From NCBI RefSeq assembly GCF_020103695.1, contig NZ_JAHXBF010000011.1:62001-126000 (forward strand): a stretch of 64,000 nt of DNA, read 5' to 3'. Below, piece after piece: positions 17,283 through 26,725 of the stretch. Each line of letters begins with the position of its first letter. Positions within the stretch are counted from its first letter, which is position 1. The notes beneath the pieces were generated by a model. That model had not been told where the DNA came from. It saw only the letters and a list, made by a program, of their open reading frames with translations, and ran no database searches. Made by a program: the position numbers and the translations under genes. Source of the DNA: Hyalangium versicolor. Lineage in GTDB: Bacteria; Myxococcota; Myxococcia; Myxococcales; Myxococcaceae.

Positions 17283-18092
17283 ATGTATGCAAGTCCAATG
17301 GACAATGGGCAAAGTGGGAGCATTGCAGTGTGGCTGCCCTTCTGGGGTCTGCTCGCCATAGCGTTCTCTCAGCCTGTGCTGGCCGCGGAGCCGTCAAAGA
17401 ACCCGCTGTACCAGGAAGCGCTCCGCCTCTACGACGCCTTCGAGTACGAGACGGCCCTGCACAGGCTCGAGCAGGCGGCACAATGGCCCTCCAACACTCG
17501 GGAGGATCAGGTTGCCATTGCACTTCTCCAAGGCGTTCTCGCGCTGGAAGTGCAGCAACCCGAGCGTGGAAAGAACGCTTTCCGCCACGCACTATCGCTC
17601 GCGCCTGATGCACAACTGTCCTTCTCCGTGTCCCCCAAAGTGGCCGCGGTTCTGGAACAGATTCGCGCGGAAGTCCGTCGGCCCACCGCAGTGGTTCCTC
17701 CGCCTTCCCCTCCGCAGCAAGAGGCACGAACCGAACTCCCGCCCCCATCGCCTCCCAGCCTTGAAACCAGCGGCGTCTCCAAGCTCAGGCTGCCCGTTGC
17801 CATCGGCGGAGGCATCGTCGCTCTCGGAGGCCTGATCATGTGGGGGAAGGCCAGATCCATTGAGTCGCGGATTGGTGACGGAGACCCGTCCATCGTGACT
17901 CGTGCAGACATGGACGACACGCTCCATCAGGGAAAGACGTTCGAAACGGTGGGCTGGCTCCTCATGGGTGCCGGAGCCCTCACCGCCACCGGGAGCCTCC
18001 TGTTCCTCGACAAGCCGAACCCTGGTCCCCGGGTGTCGGTTGCTCCACTGCATGAAGGAGTCTTTCTGGCATCGGAGTGGAGTCTTCCATGA
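17283..18092 (+). CDS. TPR-containing membrane-associated protein
   Basis: The protein has 269 aa from an ATG at 17283; a second in-frame ATG at 17298 is equally possible because neither has a clear ribosome site. A hydrophobic signal-like segment ending QPVLAAEPS is followed by a single TPR-like helical pair region (LYQEALRLYDAFEYETALHRLEQA and the following repeats, to about residue 130), a Pro-rich linker, and two hydrophobic segments (VAIGGGIVALGGLIMWG and VGWLLMGAGALTATGSLLFL). It separates lipoprotein paralogues 1 and 2 and overlaps the latter by four bases, so it is probably co-expressed with them and may be an assembly or scaffold factor. Confidence 0.65.
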   Translation: MYASPMDNGQSGSIAVWLPFWGLLAIAFSQPVLAAEPSKNPLYQEALRLYDAFEYETALHRLEQAAQWPSNTREDQVAIALLQGVLALEVQQPERGKNAFRHALSLAPDAQLSFSVSPKVAAVLEQIRAEVRRPTAVVPPPSPPQQEARTELPPPSPPSLETSGVSKLRLPVAIGGGIVALGGLIMWGKARSIESRIGDGDPSIVTRADMDDTLHQGKTFETVGWLLMGAGALTATGSLLFLDKPNPGPRVSVAPLHEGVFLASEWSLP

Positions 18093-20407
18093 TCGAGGCA
18101 GCGAGAAGCACGCTGGCCCTCATCGTCGTCACCTGCGTGTTCGGCACGGGCTGCCTCAACTTCGAGGATGCCCGCACCCGGTTCTGCAAGAAGGCCACCC
18201 CCGAGCAGCGGCGCGAGATCTGCGCCACCAGCACGGAGGGCACCGTGTGGGTCTCCGTCAAGTATGGCTCGTACACGCCAGCGTGCGTCCGCGTCTCCGC
18301 TTCGGACTCGCTGGGACATCTCGCGGAGGCGGACATCCCCAGGAGCGCCATCGAGAAGCCGGAGTCACGCGAGATCACCCTCGCGGTGTTCCGCCAGTCC
18401 GACTGGGAGCGTTCCCTGGTCATGCAGGTCACCTCCTATGAGGCCAGTGCCAGCACGCGCTGCTCGGGCAACGAGTTGGAGAGGCATCGCGCGTCCAAGC
18501 CCATCGAGGTCACCCCGGGTGAGGTCGTGGACTTCAACGTCACGCTCTTGGCGCAGGACGAGGACCACGATGACTACGCCCGGAGAACCGAAGAGGTGGC
18601 AGGGACGGACTGCGATGACACTCTCGCTTCCGTCCACCCCGGCCAGCCCGAAGTATGCACCGGAGCTGTCGATGCCGACTGCGATGGCAAGGCCGCCTGC
18701 GCGGACACGGAGTGCCTGGACCAGGTCTGCGATGACCACAATCCGTGCACGCTGAATGACCTGTGCACGGCAGGGGCGAACTCGACCGTCGAGTGCGTTG
18801 GCACTCCGAAGACGTGCCAGCCCCCCAACCTCATCTGTTACACCGGCGAATCGGCATGCAACCCGGCCACGGGCGAGTGCGTCTTCACGCAGCAGCCAGC
18901 TACCCAACCCTGCGACGACAACAATGCCTGCACCGTGAGCGACCAATGTGGCGCGGATGCATCGTGCCATGGCAGTGCCTCCGTTCGATGCGACAACCCT
19001 CCCTCGACCTGCCACCAGAGCCAGGGCATCTGCGATCCGGCGAAGGGCTCATGCACTTACGGGTTCAAGGACTCAAGCGCGAGCTGCGATGACTCGAATG
19101 CATGTACGCAGAATGACAGGTGCAACGGCGCTGGAGCTTGCGCAGGCGAGCTCCTGCCGCCTTGTGTCCCGAGTGATGCCTGCCATCGTTCTGTAAGGAA
19201 CTGCCCCACGAGCGCCACGTGTGTCGAGAGCGTGGACCCTACCAAGGTGAACCAGCCGTGCACCATCGCCAGCCGCAATGGCGTGTGCCGTAACGATGGG
19301 GTGTGCAGCAGCTTCCCGTACATCCCCAGCAACTTCGATCCGGACGCCATTGCCGAGACGGACCGGATGCTGGATGTGCACATCACCTGCGGCACTCCGA
19401 CGGATCCCGTCATCTTCGACTCGGGCACCTTTGGAGGCAGCGCCCCAGCCGGGTGCTCGTTCCCGCAGATGCCAACGCCCAGAGTCATTGGGGATTACAC
19501 GGTCATGCCCATCCGCAACCTCACCATCGACGCGGGGAAGGCCCTGAAGCTCCGGGGCTCGAGGCCCGTCATCCTGGCGGTCTACGGCAACGCCACGCTC
19601 TCGGGCGCCTTGCTGGCGGATGCGGACATGGACGTGCCTGGCGCGGGAGGAAACCGCACCAACTGCGGCACGCAGGCGGGAGGCACCGGAGGTTTCGCCA
19701 GTGGCGAGGGGAGCGGCGGCGGCGGCGGCGGCTTTGGCACCGCGGGCGCGGCGGGTGGACGGAATGACGCAAACACCGCGGGTGGCACGGGCGGCACCGC
19801 GGGCGTCTCCATGTTGGTACCGCTGGTAGGAGGCTGCCCGGGAGGGATCGGCGGAGGCATCAACGGCGGTGCAGGCGGTGCAGGCGGTGGCGCCTTACAG
19901 GTCGCTGTCGCCGGTAAGCTGCAGGTGGACAACTGGGTCTCCGTCAGCGGCGGAGGCTCTCGAGGAGGCAAGGGGAGCACCGGCAACGCGCCGGCAGGCG
20001 GTGGCGGTGGCAGTGGTGGAGGCCTGGTGCTGGAGGCATTCCAACTGGAACTGACAGCTCAAGCCCGCATCACCGCCAATGGAGGCAGCGGCGCCGAGGG
20101 CGGAGACAGCACTCAGCCGACCACCGGAAGTGATGGGGCGGATGGCTCTATCTCCACGAGAGATGCCGCCCACTGCGCGGATACGGGGGGAATTGGAGCA
20201 CCGGGAGGAGACGGTGGCGCCGACAACAAGGCCCCTGTCACTCCCAACGATGGCTTCAACAACTCGGGTGGTGGCGGCGGGGGTGGCGCGGTGGGGATCA
20301 TCCGCATTCGCGGCTTCGGCAGTTGCACCGTTCATTCGAGTTGCAACGCCACCGACGGCGCGAATTGCGAGATCAGTCCGAAGGTGACGCCGACCTGCCC
20401 CCCCTGA
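18089..20407 (+). CDS. Cys-rich/Gly-rich lipoprotein with MopE-like motif (paralogue 2)
   Basis: The protein has 772 aa from the ATG at 18089, which overlaps the TPR gene stop as ATGA and has GGAG six bases upstream; an in-frame ATG at 18077 lies earlier. The lipobox is FGTGC. The insert KKATPEQRREICATS between lipobox and beta domain is specific to this copy. Same order as paralogue 1: VSVKYGSYTP beta domain, DEDHDDY and GTDCDD/DADCDGK MopE-like motif, Cys modules, FPYIPSNFDPDAIAETDRM core, Gly-rich tail. Several blocks are nearly identical in DNA to paralogue 1 (for example around 15880 and 19060), which suggests recent duplication or gene conversion. Confidence 0.75.
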   Translation: MIEAARSTLALIVVTCVFGTGCLNFEDARTRFCKKATPEQRREICATSTEGTVWVSVKYGSYTPACVRVSASDSLGHLAEADIPRSAIEKPESREITLAVFRQSDWERSLVMQVTSYEASASTRCSGNELERHRASKPIEVTPGEVVDFNVTLLAQDEDHDDYARRTEEVAGTDCDDTLASVHPGQPEVCTGAVDADCDGKAACADTECLDQVCDDHNPCTLNDLCTAGANSTVECVGTPKTCQPPNLICYTGESACNPATGECVFTQQPATQPCDDNNACTVSDQCGADASCHGSASVRCDNPPSTCHQSQGICDPAKGSCTYGFKDSSASCDDSNACTQNDRCNGAGACAGELLPPCVPSDACHRSVRNCPTSATCVESVDPTKVNQPCTIASRNGVCRNDGVCSSFPYIPSNFDPDAIAETDRMLDVHITCGTPTDPVIFDSGTFGGSAPAGCSFPQMPTPRVIGDYTVMPIRNLTIDAGKALKLRGSRPVILAVYGNATLSGALLADADMDVPGAGGNRTNCGTQAGGTGGFASGEGSGGGGGGFGTAGAAGGRNDANTAGGTGGTAGVSMLVPLVGGCPGGIGGGINGGAGGAGGGALQVAVAGKLQVDNWVSVSGGGSRGGKGSTGNAPAGGGGGSGGGLVLEAFQLELTAQARITANGGSGAEGGDSTQPTTGSDGADGSISTRDAAHCADTGGIGAPGGDGGADNKAPVTPNDGFNNSGGGGGGGAVGIIRIRGFGSCTVHSSCNATDGANCEISPKVTPTCPP

Positions 20408-20471
20408 GCGACATACGCTCCAGGGAGTATCGCTGCATCCCTGAGCCTTCTCTAGATTGGCCATTCCCAGA

Positions 20472-22547
20472 ATGGCTACCAGTTCCCTCCTCCATCGTCT
20501 CGGACTCCTCGGACTGCTCCTGAGCATGGCCGCATGCCGTCAGCATGAGGCAACGGGAGGAGCGGTGCGGGTCTCCATCAGCTACGGTTCCTACACGCCC
20601 GAGTGCATCCGGGTCATCGCCACGGACTCTCTTGGGAACGCAGCGGAGACTCACATACTCAAGGACAAGTTCCTGCACCTGGACGCACAGTTGCTCACCG
20701 TCGCCGTATTCCGAAAGCAGGATTGGACCCGCGAGTTGAGCATCGAGGTGACCTCTCATGACTTCTCCGACGGAGACAGGTGCACTGGCACTGTGATCGA
20801 GCGACACACCGCTCCTGTGACAGTCCCCGCGACAGACATCGAGTATCTCGATGTCATGCTCTTAGCCCGGGATGACGACCACGACACGTACATCCAGCGG
20901 ACCGACACAGTTGCAGGAACGGACTGTGATGACACGAAAGCGAGCGTCCATCCAGACCAACCCGAAGCCTGCACGGGGGACCGCGACCTTGACTGCGACG
21001 GCAAGGCGGGCTGCGCGGACCCTGAGTGCGTGAACCACGCCTGCGATGACCACGATCCGTGTACGCTGAACGACAGGTGCACGACGCGCGGGACTGACTC
21101 GACCGCCGAATGCGTTGGCACATTGAAGGAATGCCAACCGCCCGATCTCGTCTGCTACACCCAGGAATCCTCATGCACCTCGGACACGGGAGAGTGCGTC
21201 TACACGCTCAAGGATTTGGGAGCGACTTGCGATGACTCGAACGCCTGCACCCAGAACGATCGGTGCAATGGCGCGGGTTCTTGCGCGGGAGAACTACTGG
21301 CACCGTGCGTCGCCAGTGACGCTTGCCATCGCTCCGAGAGGAACTGCCCCTCCAACGGCACCTGCGTCGAGAGCGTGGATGGCTCCAAGGTGAATACCCC
21401 CTGCACCACGTCAATCCGCAACGGAGTGTGTCGCACGGATGGGGTGTGCAGCAGCTTCCCGTACATCCCCAGCAACTTCGACCCGAACTCCATTCCTGAG
21501 GCGGACCGCAGCCTGGACGTTCATATCCAGTGCGGCAATACCACGAACACTTTCATATTTGACTCGGGCAACCTCAGTTGGACCCCTGCCCAGGGCTGCG
21601 TGTTGCCCACCTTGCCCACTGCTACAGTCATCGGCGATTTCGCCGTGGTGCCTATTCGCAACCTCATCATCGACAGGGGTCGCGCATTGAGGCTCACTGG
21701 CCCCCGACCTGTCATCCTCGCTGTTTATGAAGACGCCACGCTCTCGGGTGACGTGCTGGCGAACGCCAGACTGGTGACAGCTGGAGTTGGAGGCGACCGC
21801 ACGACCTGCGGCACTCTGAGCGGCGGGGATGGAGTGTTCTCCAGGCAGGAAGGAAGCGGAGGAGGTGGCGGAGGCTTCGGAACTCCGGGCGCCGCAGGAG
21901 GACTCAACGTTTCGACCAATCCTGGGGGGCAGGGCGGAGCCGCAGTGGCCGGCACACTGGAGCCACTGGTCGGTGGCTGCCCAGGAGGCACTGGGGGCAG
22001 CGCTAATAACGGAGGCACTGGAGGAGCGGGTGGCGGAGCGTTACAGCTGGCTGTAGCCGGAACACTCCGAGTGGAGAACTGGGTCTCCGTGAGCGGTGGC
22101 GGTGGACGCGGAGGAAAAGGTTCCCCAAACGACAAGGGCGGTGGAGGGGGCGGCGGAAGCGGCGGAGGCTTGCTGCTGGAGGCATTCCGCCTCGAACTCA
22201 CTGATCAAACCAAGCTTACTGCGAACGGTGGAAGCGGAGCGCAGGGAGGTGGCATCCAAGGAAAAACAGGCGCGAGCGGTACCGATGGCTCCCTATCATC
22301 CAAGGAGCCCGCCCCTGGAGGAGACGGCCAAAGCACTGGTGCTGCAGGTGGACGAGGCGGCGCCGAAGGGGGAGCCCCTAACGCAGGAAAAGACGGCGGT
22401 GACAACGCAGGAGGCGGCGGAGGTGGAGGTGGCGTGGGAGTCATCTGGCTGCACGGCTTCGGCAGTTGCAACATTCCTCAGAGTTGCAACGACGCCGACA
22501 ACAATGGGTGTAACATCAGCCCGAAAACCACTCCCGACTGTCCCTGA
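20472..22547 (+). CDS. Cys-rich/Gly-rich lipoprotein with MopE-like motif (paralogue 3)
   Basis: The protein has 691 aa from the ATG at 20472; a TTG-initiated extension to 20457 adds five residues and is less likely. The lipobox is SMAAC. The domain order matches the other two copies, but one Cys module is missing: after SDTGECVYTLKD it runs straight into ATCDDSNACTQNDRC, where the other copies have about 60 extra residues. The MopE motif is intact (DDDHDTY, GTDCDD, DLDCDGK), as is the Gly-rich tail. It ends 24 bp before a convergent LysR gene. It is the most diverged of the three. Confidence 0.75.
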   Translation: MATSSLLHRLGLLGLLLSMAACRQHEATGGAVRVSISYGSYTPECIRVIATDSLGNAAETHILKDKFLHLDAQLLTVAVFRKQDWTRELSIEVTSHDFSDGDRCTGTVIERHTAPVTVPATDIEYLDVMLLARDDDHDTYIQRTDTVAGTDCDDTKASVHPDQPEACTGDRDLDCDGKAGCADPECVNHACDDHDPCTLNDRCTTRGTDSTAECVGTLKECQPPDLVCYTQESSCTSDTGECVYTLKDLGATCDDSNACTQNDRCNGAGSCAGELLAPCVASDACHRSERNCPSNGTCVESVDGSKVNTPCTTSIRNGVCRTDGVCSSFPYIPSNFDPNSIPEADRSLDVHIQCGNTTNTFIFDSGNLSWTPAQGCVLPTLPTATVIGDFAVVPIRNLIIDRGRALRLTGPRPVILAVYEDATLSGDVLANARLVTAGVGGDRTTCGTLSGGDGVFSRQEGSGGGGGGFGTPGAAGGLNVSTNPGGQGGAAVAGTLEPLVGGCPGGTGGSANNGGTGGAGGGALQLAVAGTLRVENWVSVSGGGGRGGKGSPNDKGGGGGGGSGGGLLLEAFRLELTDQTKLTANGGSGAQGGGIQGKTGASGTDGSLSSKEPAPGGDGQSTGAAGGRGGAEGGAPNAGKDGGDNAGGGGGGGGVGVIWLHGFGSCNIPQSCNDADNNGCNISPKTTPDCP

Positions 22548-22571
22548 TCTGCCCAAAGCTGGTTTCTCGAT

Positions 22572-23483
22572 TCAGAGGCGAGAGCTGGAGGCAGAGAGCG
22601 AGCGAACCGCGTCGATGAGCGCACGGAGTTTCGGAAGCTTCTGCGCCCGGCTCGGGAAGTACAGGAACAAGCCGGGCACCTCGGGGGCGTAGTCTTCGAG
22701 CACCACCTCAAGCCGGCCCGCCTCGATGTCCTCAGCCACCACCTGCTCGCTCACGTAGGCAAGTCCGAGCCCGGCCACCGCCGCGCGCCCCATGAGCTCC
22801 GCGTCGTTACACACGAGCGAGCCTCTCACCGCCACCTGGGATTCCCTCCCCCGCCGCTCGAACTCCCACTGGTAGAGCGTGCCCGAAGTGGCGGCTCGGT
22901 AGCCAATACACTCGTGCCCGAGAAGATCCTTCGGAACGACGGGCCGCCCGCGTGCCTTTAGGTAGGACGGCGCGCCCACGACAACGAAGCGGAACGGGGG
23001 CGAGATGCGGACTACGACCATGTCCCGCTCCACGGCCTCACTCAGACGGATGCCTGCATCATGGCCCTCGGCCATGATGTCCACGAACCGATCGTCCACG
23101 CTGATCTCGATCGCAAGCTGAGGGTGGCGCTGGCGCAGAACCGGAAGCACCGGTTCGATGATCAGGGGCACAGCAATCCGAGGAACCGTCAGTCGCAGGC
23201 GCCCCACCACCGCGTCGCTGGCACCACTGGCCTCCTCCACGGCGGCAAGCGCCTCCTTCAAACTCGGACTGCTGCGCGCGAGCAGGCGCTCCCCAGCTTC
23301 CGTCAGGCTCACACTGCGCGTCGTCCTCACGAGGAGCGTCACGCCGACACGCGCCTCCAGATTCCGGATGGCCTGGCTCAGCGCCGAGGGAGAAACACCA
23401 AGCGTTCGGGCCGCTGCCGAAAAGCCTCGTCGCTCCGCCACAGTCACGAATGCCAGGAGACCATTGAGCTGGGTCAGTCTCAT
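22572..23483 (-). CDS. LysR-family transcriptional regulator
   Basis: The protein has 303 aa from the ATG at 23483. The N-terminal winged HTH (MRLTQLNGLLAFVTVAERRG, SPSALSQAIRNLEARVG) is typical of LTTRs, including the AARTLGVSP recognition region; the C-terminal periplasmic-binding-like effector domain includes DRFVDIMAEGHDAGIRL and GLGLAYVSE. It resembles the PA-type regulators that pair with a divergent oxidoreductase. The gene is divergent from an aldo/keto reductase, 98 bp away, and an inverted repeat abuts its start. Likely controls that reductase and itself. Effector unknown. Confidence 0.9.
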   Translation of the reverse strand: MRLTQLNGLLAFVTVAERRGFSAAARTLGVSPSALSQAIRNLEARVGVTLLVRTTRSVSLTEAGERLLARSSPSLKEALAAVEEASGASDAVVGRLRLTVPRIAVPLIIEPVLPVLRQRHPQLAIEISVDDRFVDIMAEGHDAGIRLSEAVERDMVVVRISPPFRFVVVGAPSYLKARGRPVVPKDLLGHECIGYRAATSGTLYQWEFERRGRESQVAVRGSLVCNDAELMGRAAVAGLGLAYVSEQVVAEDIEAGRLEVVLEDYAPEVPGLFLYFPSRAQKLPKLRALIDAVRSLSASSSRL

Positions 23484-23502
23484 CTTGAAGTTTCCCTTCA
23501 AG
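23484..23502. promoter_or_regulatory. 19-bp inverted repeat next to the LysR start, candidate LysR operator
   Basis: CTTGAAGTTTCCCTTCAAG has perfect 7-bp arms around a 5-bp core and abuts the LysR ATG. LysR regulators usually bind interrupted dyads in the shared divergent promoter. In mRNA it could instead fold as a hairpin that places the SD-like AAGGGA in its loop. Confidence 0.5.
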
Positions 23503-23581
23503 GCTCTTGTACCAGCTTGCACGTAGTCTTTCGAATTCCCCGGGAGCATCTTCCTCATGCATCCACACGGAGGAAACAACC

Positions 23582-24622
23582 ATGCAGTACACACGACTGG
23601 GGAACTCGGGGCTCGTCGTCTCTCGGCTGGCTTTCGGTGCGATGACCTTCGGCTCGGGCGACATCCCGGCCGTCTACAAGGTGGGCGAGGACAACGCGCG
23701 CGCAATGGTCGATCAGGCCCTCGCCGCGGGCATCAACTTCTTCGACACAGCGGATGCCTACGCCAACGGCGAGTCCGAACGGATGCTCGGGCGCATCCTC
23801 GGCGATCGCCGCAAGAACGTGGTCATCTCGACCAAGGTCGGAATACGCATGGGCCCGGAGCTGCTGCACACGGGCCTATCGCGGCGCCACATCCTGGCCT
23901 CCGCCGAAGCCAGCCTGAAGCGACTCGGGACGGACTACATCGATCTCTACATCGTCCACCGCTTCGACCCGGTGACGCCGCTGGAGGAGACGCTGGAGGC
24001 GCTCGACCAGCTCGTGCGGCGAGGCCACGTGCGTTACGTGGGGTACTCCAACTGGTCAGCCTGGCAGGCGGCCAAGGCGGTGGGGCTGCAGGAGCGCCAC
24101 GGCTGGGCGCGCTTCGTCTCCGCGCAGATGTACTACTCGCTGGTGGGCCGCGACATCGAGCACGAGGTGCTTCCCTTCGTACAGGATGCCGGCATCGGGA
24201 CGATGATCTGGAGCCCCCTGGCCAGCGGTTTCCTGAGCGGCAAGTACACGCGCGAGAGCCTCAAGGATCAGGACAACCGGCTCTCGGGCTTCGACTTCCT
24301 GCCCTTCGACAAGGAGGCGGGGTTCCGGCTCGTCGATGCAATGCGGCCCATCGCCGAGGCCCACAAGGCCTCCATCGCGCAGGTGGCCCTGGCGTGGCTG
24401 CTGGCGAAGCCAGGGGTGAGCACGCTGCTCTTGGGCGCGAGCAAGCGCCACCAGCTCGAGGACAACCTGGGCGCGTTCAACGTCCGCCTGAGCCCCGAGC
24501 AACTCCGTCAGCTCGACGAGCTGAGCCCCCACGCGGCCTACTACCCGAACTGGTTCACGCAGAGGCTGCGCGACCCGGCCACGGACAAGGCCCTCGGGAC
24601 CGGCCAGAACCCACTGGTATGA
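23582..24622 (+). CDS. Aldo/keto reductase
   Basis: NADPH-dependent oxidoreductase of the AKR superfamily. The protein has 346 aa, ATG at 23582 with GGAGGA upstream. The catalytic tetrad is visible: Asp in FFDTADAY, Tyr in DAYANGES, Lys in VISTKVGI and His in YIVHRFDP. The NADP-binding end is STLLLGASKRHQLEDN. The sequence resembles the YajO/Tas-like group of bacterial AKRs that reduce small aldehydes or ketones. Regulated by the divergent LysR gene, by inference. The 3' end lies 27 bp from the convergent mevalonate cluster. Confidence 0.9.
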   Translation: MQYTRLGNSGLVVSRLAFGAMTFGSGDIPAVYKVGEDNARAMVDQALAAGINFFDTADAYANGESERMLGRILGDRRKNVVISTKVGIRMGPELLHTGLSRRHILASAEASLKRLGTDYIDLYIVHRFDPVTPLEETLEALDQLVRRGHVRYVGYSNWSAWQAAKAVGLQERHGWARFVSAQMYYSLVGRDIEHEVLPFVQDAGIGTMIWSPLASGFLSGKYTRESLKDQDNRLSGFDFLPFDKEAGFRLVDAMRPIAEAHKASIAQVALAWLLAKPGVSTLLLGASKRHQLEDNLGAFNVRLSPEQLRQLDELSPHAAYYPNWFTQRLRDPATDKALGTGQNPLV

Positions 24623-24649
24623 CAGGAATACCAGTCCGGTACGAACCGC

Positions 24650-25729
24650 TCACCGGTGGGCGTCGAGCCAGGCCCGAAGCCGCGCATCCGCCTGGCCCTC
24701 GCCCCGCAGCCCCGGCTCCACCTCGAGCGTCATCGAGTGGAAGCCGCGAGCCTCCAGCCCCTTCATGAGCTCGGCTCGCGTCTCGGCATTGGGGGCGAAG
24801 AGGATGCAGCCATCTCCACCTCCCGCGCCGGACTGCTTCCCCGCGCAGCCGTAGGACGCGCCGATCGCCAGGATGCGCCGCATGGCCTCCGTCTCGGTCG
24901 GCCCCAGCTCCTGCAACAGCGCCTGCTGCGCGGTCACCGCGTCCTTGAAGGCACGGAAGTCCCCACCGCTGAGCCCGATCTCGATCTCGTGCCCCACTTC
25001 GTCCGAGCGCGCCACGAATGCCTGACGGGCCGCCTCGTCCAGCCGAGCCTCGACCTGAGAAATGAGCACGCGCGTCGAGGCACTCTCTCCCGTAAAGGCG
25101 TACGCCAGCGCCACCTTCGGCGGAGGCAGCCTCCACACATCCACCGGGGCAGACTCCATGAGCGCCGCCCGGAAGCCACCCGCGCTGGAAGCCGCGATCA
25201 ACGGCGCGACCTCATACCGCCGGTAGCGCAGCACGCCTCCAGCGAAGCTCGCCGCCACGTCCCCGCCGCTCCCCTTCCCTCCCTGGCCCGCCGCGTGCGC
25301 CACCAGCGCCAGCCTCAGCGTGTCGAACCGATCCTCCAGGATGAACCGAGCCGCGTCCGCCGCCAGCACCGTCGCGCAAGCGCTCCCGCCCATGCCCAGC
25401 TTGAGGCCTCCAGGCCCCACCGCCGACGGCGCTACCGCCAGCTCGAAGCCCACGCTCTGCCGACCATGCGCCCGCAGCGCCTCGTCCAGCGTCCGAGCCA
25501 CGAAGGCGAAGCCCGCCGGAACCTCTCCATCCCACCGCACGCCCTTGGGCGTCGCGCTCCCCTTCAGCGTCCCCTCTTCCAGGCACACGTGCACGCGCGC
25601 ATCCGTCCGCCTGCGCACCAGCGCCGCCGTGCGCGGAGCCACCGCCGCCACCCGCGCCACCCCACCCCACAGCACCGCGTACTCGCCCGAGACGAACAGC
25701 TTCCCGGGCGCGGAGAGGGCCCGTTCCAT
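24650..25729 (-). CDS. mvaK2: Phosphomevalonate kinase (GHMP family)
   Basis: ATP-dependent phosphorylation of mevalonate-5-phosphate to the diphosphate. The protein has 359 aa; the ATG at 25729 overlaps the stop of mvaD by one base (TGATG), a tight coupling. GHMP motifs: substrate-side GKLFVSGEYAVL near the N-terminus, the phosphate loop GLKLGMGGSACATVL, and the C-terminal GKQSGAGGGDGCI. The assignment to PMK over other GHMP kinases rests on its position with mvk and mvaD. Last gene of the cluster. Confidence 0.9.
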   Translation of the reverse strand: MERALSAPGKLFVSGEYAVLWGGVARVAAVAPRTAALVRRRTDARVHVCLEEGTLKGSATPKGVRWDGEVPAGFAFVARTLDEALRAHGRQSVGFELAVAPSAVGPGGLKLGMGGSACATVLAADAARFILEDRFDTLRLALVAHAAGQGGKGSGGDVAASFAGGVLRYRRYEVAPLIAASSAGGFRAALMESAPVDVWRLPPPKVALAYAFTGESASTRVLISQVEARLDEAARQAFVARSDEVGHEIEIGLSGGDFRAFKDAVTAQQALLQELGPTETEAMRRILAIGASYGCAGKQSGAGGGDGCILFAPNAETRAELMKGLEARGFHSMTLEVEPGLRGEGQADARLRAWLDAHR

Positions 25730-26718
25730 CAGAAGAGGTGCTCGCTCTTCAGCACCGCGTCCCCGCCCGGCACGCAGCGCACCACGTCCACCGCGCCACA
25801 CGCTCGAGCCAGGGCCTCGGCCGCCACCTCATGCGCCGCATCCGTCAGCAGCACCGGGTTCGGCCCCGCGTCCAGCGTGAACCACACGGGCGTCCCCTTC
25901 TTCCGCTGCTCGCGCAGGTGCTCGATCAGCCCCAGCGTGTTCGCGTGCAGGTAGCACAGCGGAGGCTGAGCCCCGAGCGACGTCGCGTGCATCCTCCACG
26001 CGTTGCGCTCCGCCAGCTCCCCCAGCGCCTGCAGATCCTTGCGCTGGATGATCTCCACCGCCCGAGGCACCTCTGCCTCCGCGTCCTTCACCCACGCCGG
26101 GTAGTACGGGCTCGTGTCCACCGTGTGCTTCATCCCGTCCCGCGACTTCACCTCTTTCTCGTCGCGGTTCACGATGGCCACGACCATGCGCAGCTCCGGC
26201 CAGTGCCCCGCCTCGAAGCGCTGCACCGCGTAGCTATCCGCCCCATCCGCGCGCTCGCCCCGGCGCCACTCGCAGATGCCGCCCTGCACACTCCGGCACG
26301 CAGAGCCGCTCCCCAGCCTCGCCAGGATGCTCGCCGCCTTCGGCTCCGCCGGCAGCCCCGCCGCCGCCCGAGCCGCAACCGCCAGCGCCGCGAAGCCCGC
26401 CGCGCTGCTCGCCAGCCCCGCCGCCGCCGGGAAATCGCCGCGAGACACCATCCTCGCGGGCCCCAGCCGGCCGCCCGTCTCCGAGCGCACCACGTCCAGC
26501 ACGCGGAGCACGCGCTCGCGCTCGCTGCCCTTGGCGGTGTGGCCGTTGATCTCCACCTGGTCCGAGGACACCGCGCCGAACTCCACCGTCGTGGAGACGG
26601 ACATCGGCGCCAGCGTCAGGGACAGGCTCGATTGATGAGGAAGAATCAGCGCCTCGTCCCGCTTCCCCCAGTACTTCACGAGGGCAATGTTGGGATGCGC
26701 CAGGGCCGTTGCTTTCAT
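25729..26718 (-). CDS. mvaD: Diphosphomevalonate decarboxylase
   Basis: ATP-dependent decarboxylation of mevalonate diphosphate to isopentenyl diphosphate. The protein has 329 aa from ATG 26718 with GAGGG upstream. Signature segments: HPNIALVKYWGKRDE at the N-terminus, the phosphate loop GLASSAAGFAALA, GSGSACRSVQGGICEW, and the catalytic-region FTLDAGPNPVLL. It lies seven bases after mvk and overlaps mvaK2 by one base. Confidence 0.95.
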   Translation of the reverse strand: MKATALAHPNIALVKYWGKRDEALILPHQSSLSLTLAPMSVSTTVEFGAVSSDQVEINGHTAKGSERERVLRVLDVVRSETGGRLGPARMVSRGDFPAAAGLASSAAGFAALAVAARAAAGLPAEPKAASILARLGSGSACRSVQGGICEWRRGERADGADSYAVQRFEAGHWPELRMVVAIVNRDEKEVKSRDGMKHTVDTSPYYPAWVKDAEAEVPRAVEIIQRKDLQALGELAERNAWRMHATSLGAQPPLCYLHANTLGLIEHLREQRKKGTPVWFTLDAGPNPVLLTDAAHEVAAEALARACGAVDVVRCVPGGDAVLKSEHLF

Positions 26719-26725
26719 GAAGCCC

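Noticed and set aside
20457..20471. TTG start for lipoprotein paralogue 3
   Set aside because: The ATG at 20472 gives a more typical lipoprotein signal peptide, and the TTG has no ribosome site.
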